A stretch of 33,987 nt of DNA, taken from NCBI GenBank assembly GCA_018656865.1, contig JABHYO010000093.1:1-33987 (forward strand), written 5' to 3'. Origin of the DNA: Gammaproteobacteria bacterium (lineage in GTDB: Bacteria > Pseudomonadota > Gammaproteobacteria > Pseudomonadales > Azotimanducaceae). Positions 7,616 to 16,704 of this stretch are shown here, in pieces; within the stretch, counting starts at the first letter, position 1, and each line of letters starts with the position of its first letter. The notes beneath the pieces are model-generated. The model saw only the letters and a list, made by a program, of their open reading frames with translations, ran no database searches and was not told where the DNA came from. Made by a program: the position numbers and the translations under genes.

Positions 7616-8941
7616 ATGCGCAAGCACATCTATGGCTTAATCGTCCTCTTCGCTGTCTTGCTAAACGCAGGTCTGCCGGCCTCGGAAAGTAGCAGGGTCT
7701 GGATCATCGACATTGAAGGGGCTATCGGCCCTGCAACCAGCGACTATGTCATTCGCGGGTTCGAACAGGCGGAGGCGGCAAACGCCAGTCTTATAGTGCT
7801 CAGGATGAACACACCTGGCGGACTCGATACCGCTATGCGTGACATCATTCAGGCGATCTTGAGCAGCCCAACACCAATCGTTTCCTATGTTGCGCCGAAG
7901 GGGTCACGGGCAGCGAGTGCCGGCACCTACATTTCCTATGCAAGTCATGTCGCAGCCATGGCGCCTGCAACCAATTTGGGTGCAGCAACCCCGGTTCAGA
8001 TCGCCGCTCCTTCCCTGCCGTCGTCTCCCGAAAAGGATGAGAAAGAACCCGCGGGCACAGCGATGGAAAAAAAGATGGTCAACGATGCAGCAGCCTACAT
8101 TCGGGGACTGGCGGAACTGCGGGGAAGAAACGCCGACTGGGCTGAGCAGGCAGTCAGAGAGGCATCCAGCCTTGATGCCGAATCTGCTCTGGAGATGCAG
8201 GTGATCGACATGATTGCTGAGGATCTGGACGATCTACTGACTCAGCTTGAAGGGCGGGTTGTTGCTGTTGAAGGAGGCGAGGTGACACTGGCTGCCTTAG
8301 GTGGTGAGCCGCACTTTCATGAGCCGGACTGGCGCACCGAGATTCTGTCCATCATCACCAATCCCAGCATGGTACTGGTACTGGGTATGATTGGTATGTA
8401 TGGCGTCATTCTGGAATTCTACAACCCGGGCTCTCTGGTTCCCGGCGTCATCGGCGTCATTTGCCTGCTACTCGCCGCCTATGCCGTCCAACTGCTGCCA
8501 CTGAATTACGCGGGGCTTGCGCTGCTAGTCCTGGGCATCGGACTCATGGTCGCTGAGGCGATGATAGCCAGTTTCGGTATTCTCGGTATCGGAGGCATTA
8601 TCGCTTTTTCCATAGGAGGACTGATGCTATTCGATACGGAAATAGAGGCTTTTCGGGTCGGCCTACCCACCATTGCGGCCACGGCAACTGTCTCGGCACT
8701 GCTGATTTTTGCCACGATCAACATCGCCCTGAAAATTCGCAACAAGCGGATCACCACAGGGATGATTGGTGAAACAGGACAAGCACTCACAGACATAGAG
8801 AAGGAAGGTCAGGTACGTGTGGGTCCCGAGATCTGGCGCGCCTGCTCCGGCGACACAATTTTGAAAGGCGACATGATCACGGTGGAAGCCGTGGATGGAC
8901 TAATGTTACGGGTTAGCAAAAGAGGTGATCAAGATGAATGA
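7616..8941 (+). CDS. NfeD family membrane serine protease (ClpP-like), long form
   Basis: ATG start at 7616 gives 441 residues; a TTG six codons upstream, closer to a GGAG, is possible. Order of parts: signal peptide (1-22); ClpP-like protease domain (25-210) with [12 protein letters not shown], candidate nucleophile Ser101 in [10 protein letters not shown] and a Lys at 152/153 as base; four or five membrane helices (about 248-375); and a C-terminal OB-fold NfeD domain (380-438). This is the long NfeD1b architecture, known from the Pyrococcus 1510-N protease, which cleaves the hydrophobic C-terminal part of its stomatin partner. The stop overlaps the stomatin gene by eight bases, the classic nfeD-slipin operon of membrane quality control. 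Confidence 0.92.
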   Translation: MRKHIYGLIVLFAVLLNAGLPASESSRVWIIDIEGAIGPATSDYVIRGFEQAEAANASLIVLRMNTPGGLDTAMRDIIQAILSSPTPIVSYVAPKGSRAASAGTYISYASHVAAMAPATNLGAATPVQIAAPSLPSSPEKDEKEPAGTAMEKKMVNDAAAYIRGLAELRGRNADWAEQAVREASSLDAESALEMQVIDMIAEDLDDLLTQLEGRVVAVEGGEVTLAALGGEPHFHEPDWRTEILSIITNPSMVLVLGMIGMYGVILEFYNPGSLVPGVIGVICLLLAAYAVQLLPLNYAGLALLVLGIGLMVAEAMIASFGILGIGGIIAFSIGGLMLFDTEIEAFRVGLPTIAATATVSALLIFATINIALKIRNKRITTGMIGETGQALTDIEKEGQVRVGPEIWRACSGDTILKGDMITVEAVDGLMLRVSKRGDQDE

Positions 8942-9737
8942 ATATTGGCTGGTACTTATAGCGCTGCTGATCGGCCTGGCCTTCTATACCTTCCGGGTGC
9001 TGCGGGAATATGAGCGCGGTGTCATTTTCTTTCTCGGTCGATTCCAGGCTGTTAAAGGTCCGGGATTAATCATTGTCATTCCCGGAATTCAGCAGATGGT
9101 CAAAGTTGATCTCAGAACCAAGGTCTACGATGTTCCCACACAGGATGTGATTTCCCGGGACAATGTATCGGTTAAGGTCAGCGCCGTGATCTACTTCAGA
9201 GTTGTCGACTCTGAAAAAGCGATCGTCAACGTCGAGGACTTCTTTGAGGCAACAAGCCAGCTTGCACAAACAACTCTGCGATCGATTCTCGGACAACATG
9301 AACTGGATGAGATGCTGGCGCAGAGAGACAAACTCAACTCAGGCATCCAGGTCCTGCTCGACGAGCAGACTGAGTCCTGGGGCATCAAGGTCATCAACGT
9401 CGAAATCAAGCATATCGACATTGACGAATCCATGATTCGGGCAATCGCCAAACAAGCGGAAGCGGAACGTGAACGACGCGCCAAGATTATTCATGCCGGT
9501 GGCGAGCTCGAAGCCTCTGAGAAGTTGCTGCAAGCCGCAACCGTCCTCGCCGGCCAACCTCAGGCAATGCAGTTGCGCTATATGCAGACTCTAACGGAGA
9601 TCGCCGGGGACCGAAGTTCCATCATCGTCTTCCCCCTGCCCATCGACCTGATAGATTCCCTTCGAGCCGCCCTGCCCGCAGGTAATACTGACGCGGGTAA
9701 CACTGACGTGGGTAACACTGAAGAGCCCGATAGCTAA
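8934..9737 (+). CDS. Stomatin/slipin-type SPFH membrane protein
   Basis: 267 residues from the ATG at 8934, which follows AGAGGTGAT; a GTG three codons earlier is less likely. One N-terminal membrane anchor (about 3-20) is followed by [12 protein letters not shown], the SPFH domain with [21 protein letters not shown], and a helical segment [22 protein letters not shown] typical of slipins. It should oligomerise in the inner membrane as a partner and substrate of the upstream NfeD protease. The last 20 residues contain three tandem five-residue repeats ([15 protein letters not shown]) coded by a 15-bp DNA triplication, a tail not usual for the family. The stop overlaps the convergent MarR-GNAT stop (9734-9737). 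Confidence 0.92.
   Translation: MNEYWLVLIALLIGLAFYTFRVLREYERGVIFFLGRFQAVKGPGLIIVIPGIQQMVKVDLRTKVYDVPTQDVISRDNVSVKVSAVIYFRVVDSEKAIVNVEDFFEATSQLAQTTLRSILGQHELDEMLAQRDKLNSGIQVLLDEQTESWGIKVINVEIKHIDIDESMIRAIAKQAEAERERRAKIIHAGGELEASEKLLQAATVLAGQPQAMQLRYMQTLTEIAGDRSSIIVFPLPIDLIDSLRAALPAGNTDAGNTDVGNTEEPDS
9681..9725. repeat. 15-bp tandem repeat, three copies, inside the stomatin gene
   Basis: Three consecutive units (GGTAAYACTGACGYG type) at 9681-9695, 9696-9710 and 9711-9725. The first two differ at two bases and the third diverges at its end. Being a multiple of three, the repeat stays in frame and adds GNTD(A/V) units to the hydrophilic C-terminal tail. Confidence 0.85.
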
Positions 9738-10687
9738 AAGTCGAGTTCCATATAGATGTCAGCTCGAGAATAGTCTGAGTCGACGGGAAATGATTTTTCG
9801 ATAAAACCCAGCTTTCGGTAGAGGCTGAGTGCCGGTGTGAGTTTGCGATTACTCTCCAGAAAGGCAAATGTCGCCCCCATCTCCCGTGCTCGAGTCAGTG
9901 CAGCCTCTCCGAGGAGTCGACCGATCTGCCTGCCCTTGGCCTTTTCAGCAACTGCCATTTTGGCAAGCTCAACAGACTCTTCGCTACTTCGTATCAATGC
10001 AACCGTACCCAACGGCTCATCGGTGATCGCATCCACCGCGAACAGAATATCCCCACCACCAGCGATGATGGTTCCCGCTGGGTCTTCAAGCACTTTTCGG
10101 TCTGCATCTTCCATCGTGAAGTAATGGTTGATCCAGGTTTCATTGAGGCTCTTAAAATAAGCGGAATACCTTGGCGAGTATCCACGAATCAATACTTCAT
10201 CATCGAGGCGCTCCCACTGGTCACTGAACCTTTCAAGAAAATTCTGTCGCCCGAGACTTTGCTCCAGGGTCGACAGTGAATTCAGGAAATCACCGCCGCC
10301 TTCATCAACAGCAGACTGTAATGCCTGCCTGATATTTCTCCACACAGGCTCGAGCTCCTTGTACTTGTCCCTCCCGTGGCTAGTAAGTGCTAACACACGC
10401 TTTCTTTTGTCATTTCGGTCCCGATAGGGAGCAACCAATTTAGCTGCTATCAGTTCATTGGCGACCTTGTTAATGCCAGGGTGCGATACACCCAGCCCCC
10501 TTGCCAGTGCAGTAATGGCGGTTGGCCCTCGACGATACAGAAAACTGTAAACAGGGAACCAGCGTGGTTCAAAGCCAACACCCGCTTTCTGATAGACGCG
10601 AACGCCTTCCTGCATCAGGCAATCTGAGAGTCGTTTCAGCCGACTTCCAAGTGCCAGAGCGCCCAGTTCTGCCAGAGCATCTTCCAT
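9734..10687 (-). CDS. MarR-type regulator fused to a GNAT acetyltransferase
   Basis: 317 residues, ATG start. Residues about 45-118 are a MarR winged helix: [26 protein letters not shown] carries the helix-turn-helix and [20 protein letters not shown] the wing. Residues about 165-317 are a GNAT domain with [20 protein letters not shown] (241-260) as the acetyl-CoA pyrophosphate loop and [15 protein letters not shown] as the closing segment. This bifunctional HTH/GNAT architecture is known in proteobacteria, where it is annotated as a regulator; the acetylated substrate is not established. An inverted repeat in the promoter (10714-10725) is a plausible autoregulatory operator. The gene is convergent with the stomatin gene and diverges from plsC, which it may also control. 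Confidence 0.88.
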   Translation of the reverse strand: MEDALAELGALALGSRLKRLSDCLMQEGVRVYQKAGVGFEPRWFPVYSFLYRRGPTAITALARGLGVSHPGINKVANELIAAKLVAPYRDRNDKRKRVLALTSHGRDKYKELEPVWRNIRQALQSAVDEGGGDFLNSLSTLEQSLGRQNFLERFSDQWERLDDEVLIRGYSPRYSAYFKSLNETWINHYFTMEDADRKVLEDPAGTIIAGGGDILFAVDAITDEPLGTVALIRSSEESVELAKMAVAEKAKGRQIGRLLGEAALTRAREMGATFAFLESNRKLTPALSLYRKLGFIEKSFPVDSDYSRADIYMELDF

Positions 10688-10713
10688 ATCCGCTCCCTAC
10701 GATTGCAATATAC

Positions 10714-10725
10714 GTAATGTATTAC
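10714..10725. promoter_or_regulatory. Inverted repeat GTAAT-N2-ATTAC, candidate MarR operator
   Basis: A 12-bp inverted repeat in an AT-rich patch (10711-10733) 27 bp upstream of the MarR-GNAT start codon. The adjoining decamer TTACATATAT (10722-10731) recurs at 10793-10802, 71 bp away, next to the plsC start. Short AT-rich palindromes are the normal binding sites of MarR proteins, so both could be bound by the divergent regulator. Binding is inferred. Confidence 0.45.
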
Positions 10726-10792
10726 ATATATTGTGTGCAAATCAACCATTAGGTGTTTTCGGTGAAAGCGACCAGTTTATTTAGGTAATCTG

Positions 10793-10802
10793 TTACATAT
10801 AT
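10793..10802. repeat. Second copy of TTACATATAT near plsC
   Basis: Exact decamer copy of 10722-10731, about 25 bp upstream of the proposed plsC start. It may be a second half-site for the MarR-GNAT regulator or part of the plsC promoter. Confidence 0.35.
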
Positions 10803-10826
10803 GACAAACAAGGCAGGCATGGATAC

Positions 10827-11630
10827 TTGCCACCAGGTTTCCTAGAATACGCGCCTTTCCCCAATAGCCGGAATCACGCCTTGCGCAATCACCAGACAGC
10901 TATTCCCGCCCCGCTCTGGTTACCTTACCAACTCTACAAGTGGTTGATCGTCGTCCCCGTTCTCCTGATTTCAACACTGATACTCGGCACCCTGATCATC
11001 ATACTGTGCTTCATTGGAATGGCTAACATGGCATCTCGAGTCATCGCGAGGCTCTGGGCGCGGCTGAATTCAACCATAATGTTTATGCGGGTCGAGGTGG
11101 AAGGTCAGGAGCATCTGCAACCGGGTCAGTCATACATTTTGGCTGCCAATCACCTCAGCCTGGTCGATATCTATCTACTTTACGGCTACACAAATCTGGA
11201 CCTGAAATGGGTAATGAAACAGGAGCTCCGAAAGATCCCGATTCTCGGACTAGCCTGTGAACTGATGGGCCACATTTATGTCGACCGCTCCAACAGTAAC
11301 GCCGCTGTCACTTCAATCGAATCCGCCCGGGAACGCATTAGGGACGGCATGTGCGTGGTCTTCTTCCCCGAAGGAACACGGTCTAGAACAAGTGAACTTC
11401 GCCCGTTCAAGAAGGGTGCATTTCGAATGGCCGTTGATCTCGGTATACCGGTCATACCTGTCAGCATTCACCATACGGACGACATTTTGCCTTCGGACAC
11501 ACTGGACTGGAGGCCCGGTGACACCAAACTGATATTCCATGCACCCATCGCTGTCGACAAGAACAGCGATGCCAACAATCTCACCAGGCAAACGCGCCAG
11601 ATCATCGTCAACGCACTCGCAGAAAATTAA
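10827..11630 (+). CDS. plsC: 1-acyl-sn-glycerol-3-phosphate acyltransferase
   Basis: Acylates lysophosphatidic acid at the sn-2 position to give phosphatidic acid at the inner membrane. Conserved blocks are NHLSLVD (NHxSxxD catalytic motif, 108-114), KQELRKIPILGLACELMGHIYVDR and FPEGTRSR (180-187), followed by VIPVSI. One hydrophobic helix is at about 39-62. There is no ATG start: the frame is open upstream only as far as 10785, and the candidates are TTG at 10827 (AAGGCAGG nine bases upstream, 267 residues) or TTG at 10881 (249 residues, closer to the usual family length). The start is therefore uncertain although the function is clear. The nearest neighbour is the divergent MarR-GNAT regulator. 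Confidence 0.9.
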   Translation: MPPGFLEYAPFPNSRNHALRNHQTAIPAPLWLPYQLYKWLIVVPVLLISTLILGTLIIILCFIGMANMASRVIARLWARLNSTIMFMRVEVEGQEHLQPGQSYILAANHLSLVDIYLLYGYTNLDLKWVMKQELRKIPILGLACELMGHIYVDRSNSNAAVTSIESARERIRDGMCVVFFPEGTRSRTSELRPFKKGAFRMAVDLGIPVIPVSIHHTDDILPSDTLDWRPGDTKLIFHAPIAVDKNSDANNLTRQTRQIIVNALAEN

Positions 11631-11693
11631 AGGACGGCTGGTCTGGCCAACAACCCTTTGTTAGGCTCGCGTGATCAAATCAGGAAACCTCTT

Positions 11694-12485
11694 ATGCGGC
11701 CCAATCATGTACTGCACGCCTGGCGTGACGATAAACCCACTGTTGGCTGCTGGTTGTCAATGGACTCCGCGTTCGCTGCAGAAGCTATGGCTCATAGCGG
11801 CTTCGACTGGGTATGCATAGATATGCAGCACGGTTTGCTCGACTATAGCGATCTTAGAGGGATGCTACAGGCCATCTCAACGACAGACACCATTCCCCTG
11901 GTTCGTGTCTCCTGGAATCAACCCGGTGAAATCATGAAGGCACTCGATGCCGGTGCCTACGGTATCGTCGTTCCTCTCATCAACAATCGCGAAGAAGCTG
12001 AGCGCGCGGTCAGCGCGTGCCGATACCCGCCGGAAGGCGGACGGTCATTCGGACCGATACGCGCAGCTATGTATGGAGGCCGGGGCTACGCGGCTGAAGC
12101 CAACAATGAAATCGCCTGTATGGTCATGATCGAAACGGCCGAAGCCCTGGATAACCTGGATGAGATCATGTCTACACCCGGTGTCGACGGAATCTACATT
12201 GGTCCGGCTGATCTGGCTTTTGCACTTGGATTCAAACCCGGAACGGATGACCCCATTCATGCCGAAACAGTCACCCACATCCTTCAAACAGCGAAGAAAC
12301 ATGGCATCGCCGCCGGAATACATACCACCGGTGTAGAACAAACCCGCCTCTATATCGATCAGGGTTTCCACATGGTGACCCTGGGAAGCGACAAGCAGTT
12401 TATGGAAAGACTCGCCAGAACCGAACTGAAAACAGTTCGCGAGGGTACAGGTACCGCAAAGGCTGAATCCGGCGGGCTGTACTAG
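11694..12485 (+). CDS. HpcH/HpaI-type aldolase (2-keto-3-deoxy-sugar acid or 4-hydroxy-2-oxo acid aldolase)
   Basis: ATG at 11694 (AGGAAA about eight bases upstream) gives 263 residues; an in-frame TTG at 11658 is less likely. The TIM-barrel class II aldolase pattern is intact: VCIDMQHG (base His46), LVRVSWNQP (Arg71, pyruvate carboxylate), MVMIETAEALDNLDEI (metal ligand Glu147) and IYIGPADLAFALG (metal ligand Asp173). These enzymes reversibly cleave hydroxylated 2-oxo acids to pyruvate and an aldehyde using a divalent metal. Relatives include 2-dehydro-3-deoxyglucarate aldolase GarL and HpaI; the exact substrate is not readable. It sits between plsC and a thioesterase with gaps of 63 and 113 bp, so co-transcription is possible but not indicated. 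Confidence 0.87.
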   Translation: MRPNHVLHAWRDDKPTVGCWLSMDSAFAAEAMAHSGFDWVCIDMQHGLLDYSDLRGMLQAISTTDTIPLVRVSWNQPGEIMKALDAGAYGIVVPLINNREEAERAVSACRYPPEGGRSFGPIRAAMYGGRGYAAEANNEIACMVMIETAEALDNLDEIMSTPGVDGIYIGPADLAFALGFKPGTDDPIHAETVTHILQTAKKHGIAAGIHTTGVEQTRLYIDQGFHMVTLGSDKQFMERLARTELKTVREGTGTAKAESGGLY

Positions 12486-12598
12486 CTCAATGCGGCGATT
12501 GCATCAGAAGACAACAGAACATTTTCCCGCAGAGGCATATCAAACCTCTGCCCGGGATATGGTCATGAACTTGCCTATATTTCACCAGGTTTTTCAGT

Positions 12599-13012
12599 AT
12601 GAACCAGTCTAGTATCCTCAGGACAGATGCCAATAACTGTTTCGTCTGCGGTCCGCAAAACCCTATTGGTCTTAGACTCGAGTTCACCCTGGACGACAAC
12701 GATGTCTGCCATAGCATATTTACACCGGGGGAGAGTCACTGCGGCTACGACAACGTGACGCACGGAGGTATCGTCTTCAGTGCACTCGACGACGTCATGG
12801 CCAACTGGCTATTTCTGAAGGGGCTTAAAGCCTTCACGGCGAGATGCGAGGTACGCTACCGGGATGCACTGCCAATCGGTACCAGGGTCAGGCTTGAAGG
12901 TCATTGTCTGAAGCAGAAAGCCAGACTGACTCAGATGAAAGGACTGATGATTCGTGATGACACTGACAAGGTTGTCGCCGAAACTGAAGCCAACTTCATG
13001 ATGATCGAATGA
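12599..13012 (+). CDS. PaaI-type hot-dog thioesterase
   Basis: 137 residues, ATG start. CFVCGPQNPIGLRLEF at the N terminus, followed by NVTHGGIVFSALDDVMANWLF, is characteristic of single-domain hot-dog thioesterases of the PaaI/YbgC superfamily; the HGG turn precedes the hot-dog helix, and Asp66/Asp67 on that helix may act in catalysis. The protein should hydrolyse an acyl- or aryl-CoA in the cytoplasm as a tetramer or dimer of dimers. Substrate unknown; the acyl-CoA genes in the window make a salvage or proofreading role plausible. The final 17 bp overlap the 3' end of the convergent transglycosylase gene. Confidence 0.82.
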   Translation: MNQSSILRTDANNCFVCGPQNPIGLRLEFTLDDNDVCHSIFTPGESHCGYDNVTHGGIVFSALDDVMANWLFLKGLKAFTARCEVRYRDALPIGTRVRLEGHCLKQKARLTQMKGLMIRDDTDKVVAETEANFMMIE

Positions 13013-13973
13013 TGTCCGCAAGCAACCCAACAGATACTGCATATTTATTGGCGCAGTTATAATTCAGTATTGCTCTGAAATTTCCACCGACCAGATAGCC
13101 CGTTCTATCTCCTTCTGCTGGAAGGATTAGTGAATAAAGCTCATCGTGATTAAGTGACTTCGAACTAATACCGAGATCAGCCCAGGCCTTTGGCTTCATC
13201 TTCCTGGTGTGATAACGCAATGCCCGACAGGTCGTATCCCAACTGTCAGGTTTTATTTCAGACCAGTCCTGCTCCACCAACTCGACCCGGCTTCCCCAGC
13301 CGCGCCCTCGTTTCCACCCCGCCTCACGCAGGTAGTTGGCAATAGAAGCAAACACATCCGCTTCCGAGTTCCAGATATCTTTTCTGCCATCCCCATCATG
13401 GTCCTGCGCATAACGCAGGAAACTACTGGGCATAAACTGGCCCTGTCCCATGGCACCTGCCCAGGCGCCAACAAATTGCTCCGGCGATATGTGCTTCTCA
13501 TCGAGTATCTTCAGCGCGAAAATCAGCTCCCGGGTGAAGAATGCAGAACGCCTCTGGTCATAGCCAAGCGTAGCCAAAGATCGAATAATGCTGTACTTGC
13601 CCTGATAGCGGCCAAAGCTAGTTTCCAGCCCCCAGAAGGCAACGATGTATTCGGCACCCACGCCGTATTCATCGGCGATTGTCTGCAATAGCCTGGCATG
13701 TTGTCGCAACAGACGACGACCCTCCTCCTGTCGAAAGTCAGTCACTCTTGCGTCAAGATACTCCTCAAATGTCTGGACAAATTCGGGTTGACGACGATCA
13801 AAACGAATGACCCGCTCATCAACGGTCAGCCCCAGTAAAACCTGATCCACGGTCTCCTCAGAAACCCCCTCGGCAACCGCGCGCGCCCTGACGTCTTCGA
13901 GATAATCATCGAAACTGGCAGCGTAGGTCTGCAGCGCACCTGTCAGCAGCAAAAAGATTAGAATGCGTACCAA
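12996..13973 (-). CDS. Periplasmic lytic murein transglycosylase, MltB-like (SLT_2 family)
   Basis: 325 residues. TTG start supported by a strong AAGGAGGT about eight bases upstream. A signal peptide (1-19, ending LQTYAA) lacks a lipobox Cys, so the enzyme is soluble and not the lipoprotein form. The catalytic Glu is Glu117 in FWGLETSFGRYQG; GAWAGAMGQGQFMPSSFLRYAQD and the calcium-loop-like DHDGDGRKDIWNSEADVFASIANYL follow, all typical of MltB. It cleaves the MurNAc-GlcNAc bond to give 1,6-anhydromuropeptides in wall remodelling. It lies 35 bp downstream of lptF on the same strand, in the place where lptG usually stands, and probably shares its transcript. Confidence 0.92.
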   Translation of the reverse strand: MVRILIFLLLTGALQTYAASFDDYLEDVRARAVAEGVSEETVDQVLLGLTVDERVIRFDRRQPEFVQTFEEYLDARVTDFRQEEGRRLLRQHARLLQTIADEYGVGAEYIVAFWGLETSFGRYQGKYSIIRSLATLGYDQRRSAFFTRELIFALKILDEKHISPEQFVGAWAGAMGQGQFMPSSFLRYAQDHDGDGRKDIWNSEADVFASIANYLREAGWKRGRGWGSRVELVEQDWSEIKPDSWDTTCRALRYHTRKMKPKAWADLGISSKSLNHDELYSLILPAEGDRTGYLVGGNFRAILNYNCANKYAVSVGLLADIIRSS

Positions 13974-14008
13974 TGTTTAAGACCTCCTTACGATCCCCTA
14001 ATGAAAAA

Positions 14009-15121
14009 CTAAGCCCGAAGCATTCGATTAACGAATTCGGAGGCTCTCTCCAACTGCCAGGCGACGACCGTAACCGCCAGGAATATGCCGTGTACCCACC
14101 AGAGCCCCAGAGATATGGGCAGATCACCTCGTTCCAGACCTGAGCGCGCGCCTGAGAGAGCTATGACGTAGAGGAAACAAAGCACCATGGCGGGAACAAG
14201 ACGGGTAAATCGGCCCTGCCGAGGCTTAACCTTCGACAGTGGGATCGCCAGCAGGGCAATGACCGGGATCATCAGCACCACTGAAACACGCCAATGGAAT
14301 TCAGAGAGACTCGATGGGTCGGTACTACTCATGAGTTCCACGGTCGGAATGGCAGCACTCCGCCGTTCCTTGGACACGCGATTCCCTTTTTCAACCAGCT
14401 GCCCGTATTCCTCGTAGGAAACGACCTGGTAGCCTTTCTCTCCCGGTTTTCCCTGGTATCGGGTTCCCCGATTCAATACCAGGAACCTCCGACCCAATTC
14501 GTCCACTTCTGTCTTGCCGGACTCAGCGATAACCGTTGCAGAATTTCTCGAATCCCGGGCGCTCTCAGGATCGCGGTACTCGTTGATAAAAACATTTTTC
14601 AGTTCACCCTCGCCGCTGAGCCCTTCGGAATAGGTGACTCGCCTGCCGGAACTCAGCGACTGAAATCGACCGGGGACCAGAGTGTCGAATTCTGTCAGAT
14701 TACGCTGACCCTGGAGCAGGGTCTCTACCTCCCTTTCCCCCATGGGCTTAATCCAAAGGGAAATGGTTGCCGTCAGCAGCATCACCATAAACGCCATGAC
14801 CAGCGTCATACCTGTCAGCCTGGAGGGACTCATCCCACAGGACTGCAGCACGATCATCTCATGATCGACGTAGAGCCTGCCGTACGTCAGCATCACTGCA
14901 AGGAAAAAACTTACCGGTGTGATCAATTCCAGAAAGCCAGGCAACCGGAAAGCCATGAGAGCAAAAAGAACTTCCTTCGTCATCATGCCCGCCGCTGCCT
15001 GGTTAAGGTAGCCACTGAATCGCCATCCCATTGAGATAACGAGCACAATGCCGGCTACCGTGAACATGGTCAGGAAAACCTCACGGGCGAAGTATCGGAA
15101 CAGGATCAAGTGACCGGCCAA
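14009..15121 (-). CDS. lptF: LPS export ABC transporter permease LptF
   Basis: 370 residues by the TTG at 15121. A TTG four codons later (15109) would give ILFRYFAREVF right at the N terminus, as in E. coli LptF, and is an equally good start; neither has a strong ribosome site. The fold is three N-terminal membrane helices, a periplasmic beta-jellyroll (about 130-270, with FDTLVPGRFQSLSSGRRVTYSEG) and three C-terminal helices. LVDHEMIVLQSCGMSP-like sequence (LYVDHEMIVLQSCGMSPSRL) is the cytoplasmic coupling helix that contacts LptB. With LptG and LptB2 it extracts LPS from the inner membrane. Divergent from pepA, the standard gammaproteobacterial arrangement, but the expected lptG is absent downstream. 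Confidence 0.93.
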   Translation of the reverse strand: MAGHLILFRYFAREVFLTMFTVAGIVLVISMGWRFSGYLNQAAAGMMTKEVLFALMAFRLPGFLELITPVSFFLAVMLTYGRLYVDHEMIVLQSCGMSPSRLTGMTLVMAFMVMLLTATISLWIKPMGEREVETLLQGQRNLTEFDTLVPGRFQSLSSGRRVTYSEGLSGEGELKNVFINEYRDPESARDSRNSATVIAESGKTEVDELGRRFLVLNRGTRYQGKPGEKGYQVVSYEEYGQLVEKGNRVSKERRSAAIPTVELMSSTDPSSLSEFHWRVSVVLMIPVIALLAIPLSKVKPRQGRFTRLVPAMVLCFLYVIALSGARSGLERGDLPISLGLWWVHGIFLAVTVVAWQLERASEFVNRMLRA

Positions 15122-15138
15122 ACCAGACGCGTTATATT
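15110..15138 (+). promoter_or_regulatory. Candidate sigma-70 promoter for pepA
   Basis: GTGACC (15110-15115) and TATATT (15133-15138) are separated by 17 bp and lie about 40 bp before the pepA start. The -35 element would lie within the first codons of lptF if that gene starts at 15121, which slightly favours the 15109 start. Prediction by eye only. Confidence 0.35.
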
Positions 15139-15177
15139 AGGCTCGATCATCAGGCAACGAACTCCTCGAGGTTCAAT

Positions 15178-16704
15178 ATGAAGTATGGCACACGAATGGG
15201 CAACGCTGCTAAGGCGAGGAACCAGTGCAGCATTGTCGGTATTTTTGACAATGGTCAGCTGACACCCTCGGCAAAACAGATTGACGAGGAAAGCAAAGGC
15301 TACCTGCGGAAGATTCTTAAACGAGGGGATTTCAAAGGTAAAGCCAACCAAATAATGGTTCTTCACGATGTTCCGGGCACTACCGCAACCCGAGTGATGC
15401 TCGTTGGGCTGGGCAATCCCGAGACGATGGATGCAGCCAGATTTGCCACAGCCGCAAAAGCTGCCATCGGCAGATTAAAAACCCTGAGTGCGAAAACCAT
15501 ACTGTGCTGCCTTACCGACGTGGATGTACCCGGTCGCGATGTAGCCTGGCGAACAACCCGACTGGTCGAGATATTCGGCGGAGGTCTCTACCGATTCACT
15601 GAGTTCAAGGGCAAACCGCCCGAGAATGGAAACGAAATCGAGGTGATTGATTTCCACGCAGCCGACAAGGCCGAGCAAGAGTTGGTTGATGCCGCGGTAT
15701 CTTCCACCGTTGCTTTAGTAACGGGAATCACTGTTGCCAAGGACCTGGGTAACACACCCGGCAATGTCTGCACACCGACCTTCCTTGCTGACAAAGCCAA
15801 GGAAATCGCCAGCACCTACCGCTCCATTACCACCAAGGTTATCGAAGAAAAGGAAATGGAAAAACTGGGTATGGGGGCATTCCTTTCGGTCTCTCGTGGC
15901 AGCTTGCAACCGGGAAAGCTCATTGTCATGACCCATAAAGGTGGCAAAGCCAAGGATGCGCCACACGTTCTTGTCGGCAAAGGCATCACCTTCGATACCG
16001 GTGGTATCTCGCTCAAGCCAGGTGCCGGTATGCATGAGATGATCTATGACATGTGTGGCGCAGCCAGTGTGTTCGGCGCCATGGTCGCGGTCGCTGGGCA
16101 GAATCTGCCGATAAACGTCATCGGCGTTGTCGCTGCGGCAGAGAACATGCCTTCCGGAGATGCCAGCAGGCCTGGCGATATCGTCAAGACCATGTCTGGT
16201 CAAACCGTAGAAATTCTCAATACCGATGCCGAGGGCCGTCTCGTCCTCTGCGATGCGCTGACCTATGTCGATAAATTCAATCCTTCGACCGTGGTAGATA
16301 TAGCCACACTGACCGGCGCCTGCATCATCGCACTCGGCGCCCATGCCACCGCTCTCTATGCCAACGATGACGCCCTTGCATCCGCACTGTTGAATGCAGG
16401 AGAGGAAACACTCGACAGAGCCTGGCGCATGCCACTATGGGAAGACTACCAGGCGCAACTAAACAGTGCATTTGCCGATATGGCAAATATCGGTGGCAGA
16501 GAAGCGGGCAGCATTACTGCCGCCTGCTTTCTGGCGCGCTATGCCAAAAAGTATCGATGGGCACACCTGGATGTTGCCGGCACTGCCTTCAAGGGCAGCG
16601 GACCGACGAAGGGTTCAACCGGCCGACCGGTTTCCCTTCTGGTGCAGTATCTAAAAGACCAGGCCAGCAATGCACCTAAAGGCAGGAACTCCGCAAAAGC
16701 GTGA
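15178..16704 (+). CDS. pepA: Leucyl aminopeptidase (M17 family)
   Basis: 508 residues, ATG start. The N-terminal regulatory/DNA-binding-like macro-type domain (1-180) is followed by the M17 catalytic domain. Metal and catalytic residues can be read in GKGITFDTGGISLKP (Lys268, Asp273, Lys280), MIYDMCGAA (Asp291) and the hallmark NTDAEGRL (348-355; Asp350, Glu352, Arg354). It is a hexameric two-zinc or manganese aminopeptidase releasing N-terminal residues from peptides; in E. coli the same protein also acts as a DNA-binding factor in Xer recombination and carAB control. The final TGA overlaps the GTG start of holC (GTGA), so they are translationally coupled. Confidence 0.96.
   Translation: MKYGTRMGNAAKARNQCSIVGIFDNGQLTPSAKQIDEESKGYLRKILKRGDFKGKANQIMVLHDVPGTTATRVMLVGLGNPETMDAARFATAAKAAIGRLKTLSAKTILCCLTDVDVPGRDVAWRTTRLVEIFGGGLYRFTEFKGKPPENGNEIEVIDFHAADKAEQELVDAAVSSTVALVTGITVAKDLGNTPGNVCTPTFLADKAKEIASTYRSITTKVIEEKEMEKLGMGAFLSVSRGSLQPGKLIVMTHKGGKAKDAPHVLVGKGITFDTGGISLKPGAGMHEMIYDMCGAASVFGAMVAVAGQNLPINVIGVVAAAENMPSGDASRPGDIVKTMSGQTVEILNTDAEGRLVLCDALTYVDKFNPSTVVDIATLTGACIIALGAHATALYANDDALASALLNAGEETLDRAWRMPLWEDYQAQLNSAFADMANIGGREAGSITAACFLARYAKKYRWAHLDVAGTAFKGSGPTKGSTGRPVSLLVQYLKDQASNAPKGRNSAKA

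Noticed and set aside
14294-15034. Plus-strand open frame of 246 codons
   Set aside because: Antisense to lptF, which is unmistakable; the translation is low in hydrophobic periodicity and rich in His, Gln and Arg as in shadow frames.
15715-16344. Minus-strand open frame of 209 codons
   Set aside because: Antisense to the catalytic domain of pepA; no homology recognisable.
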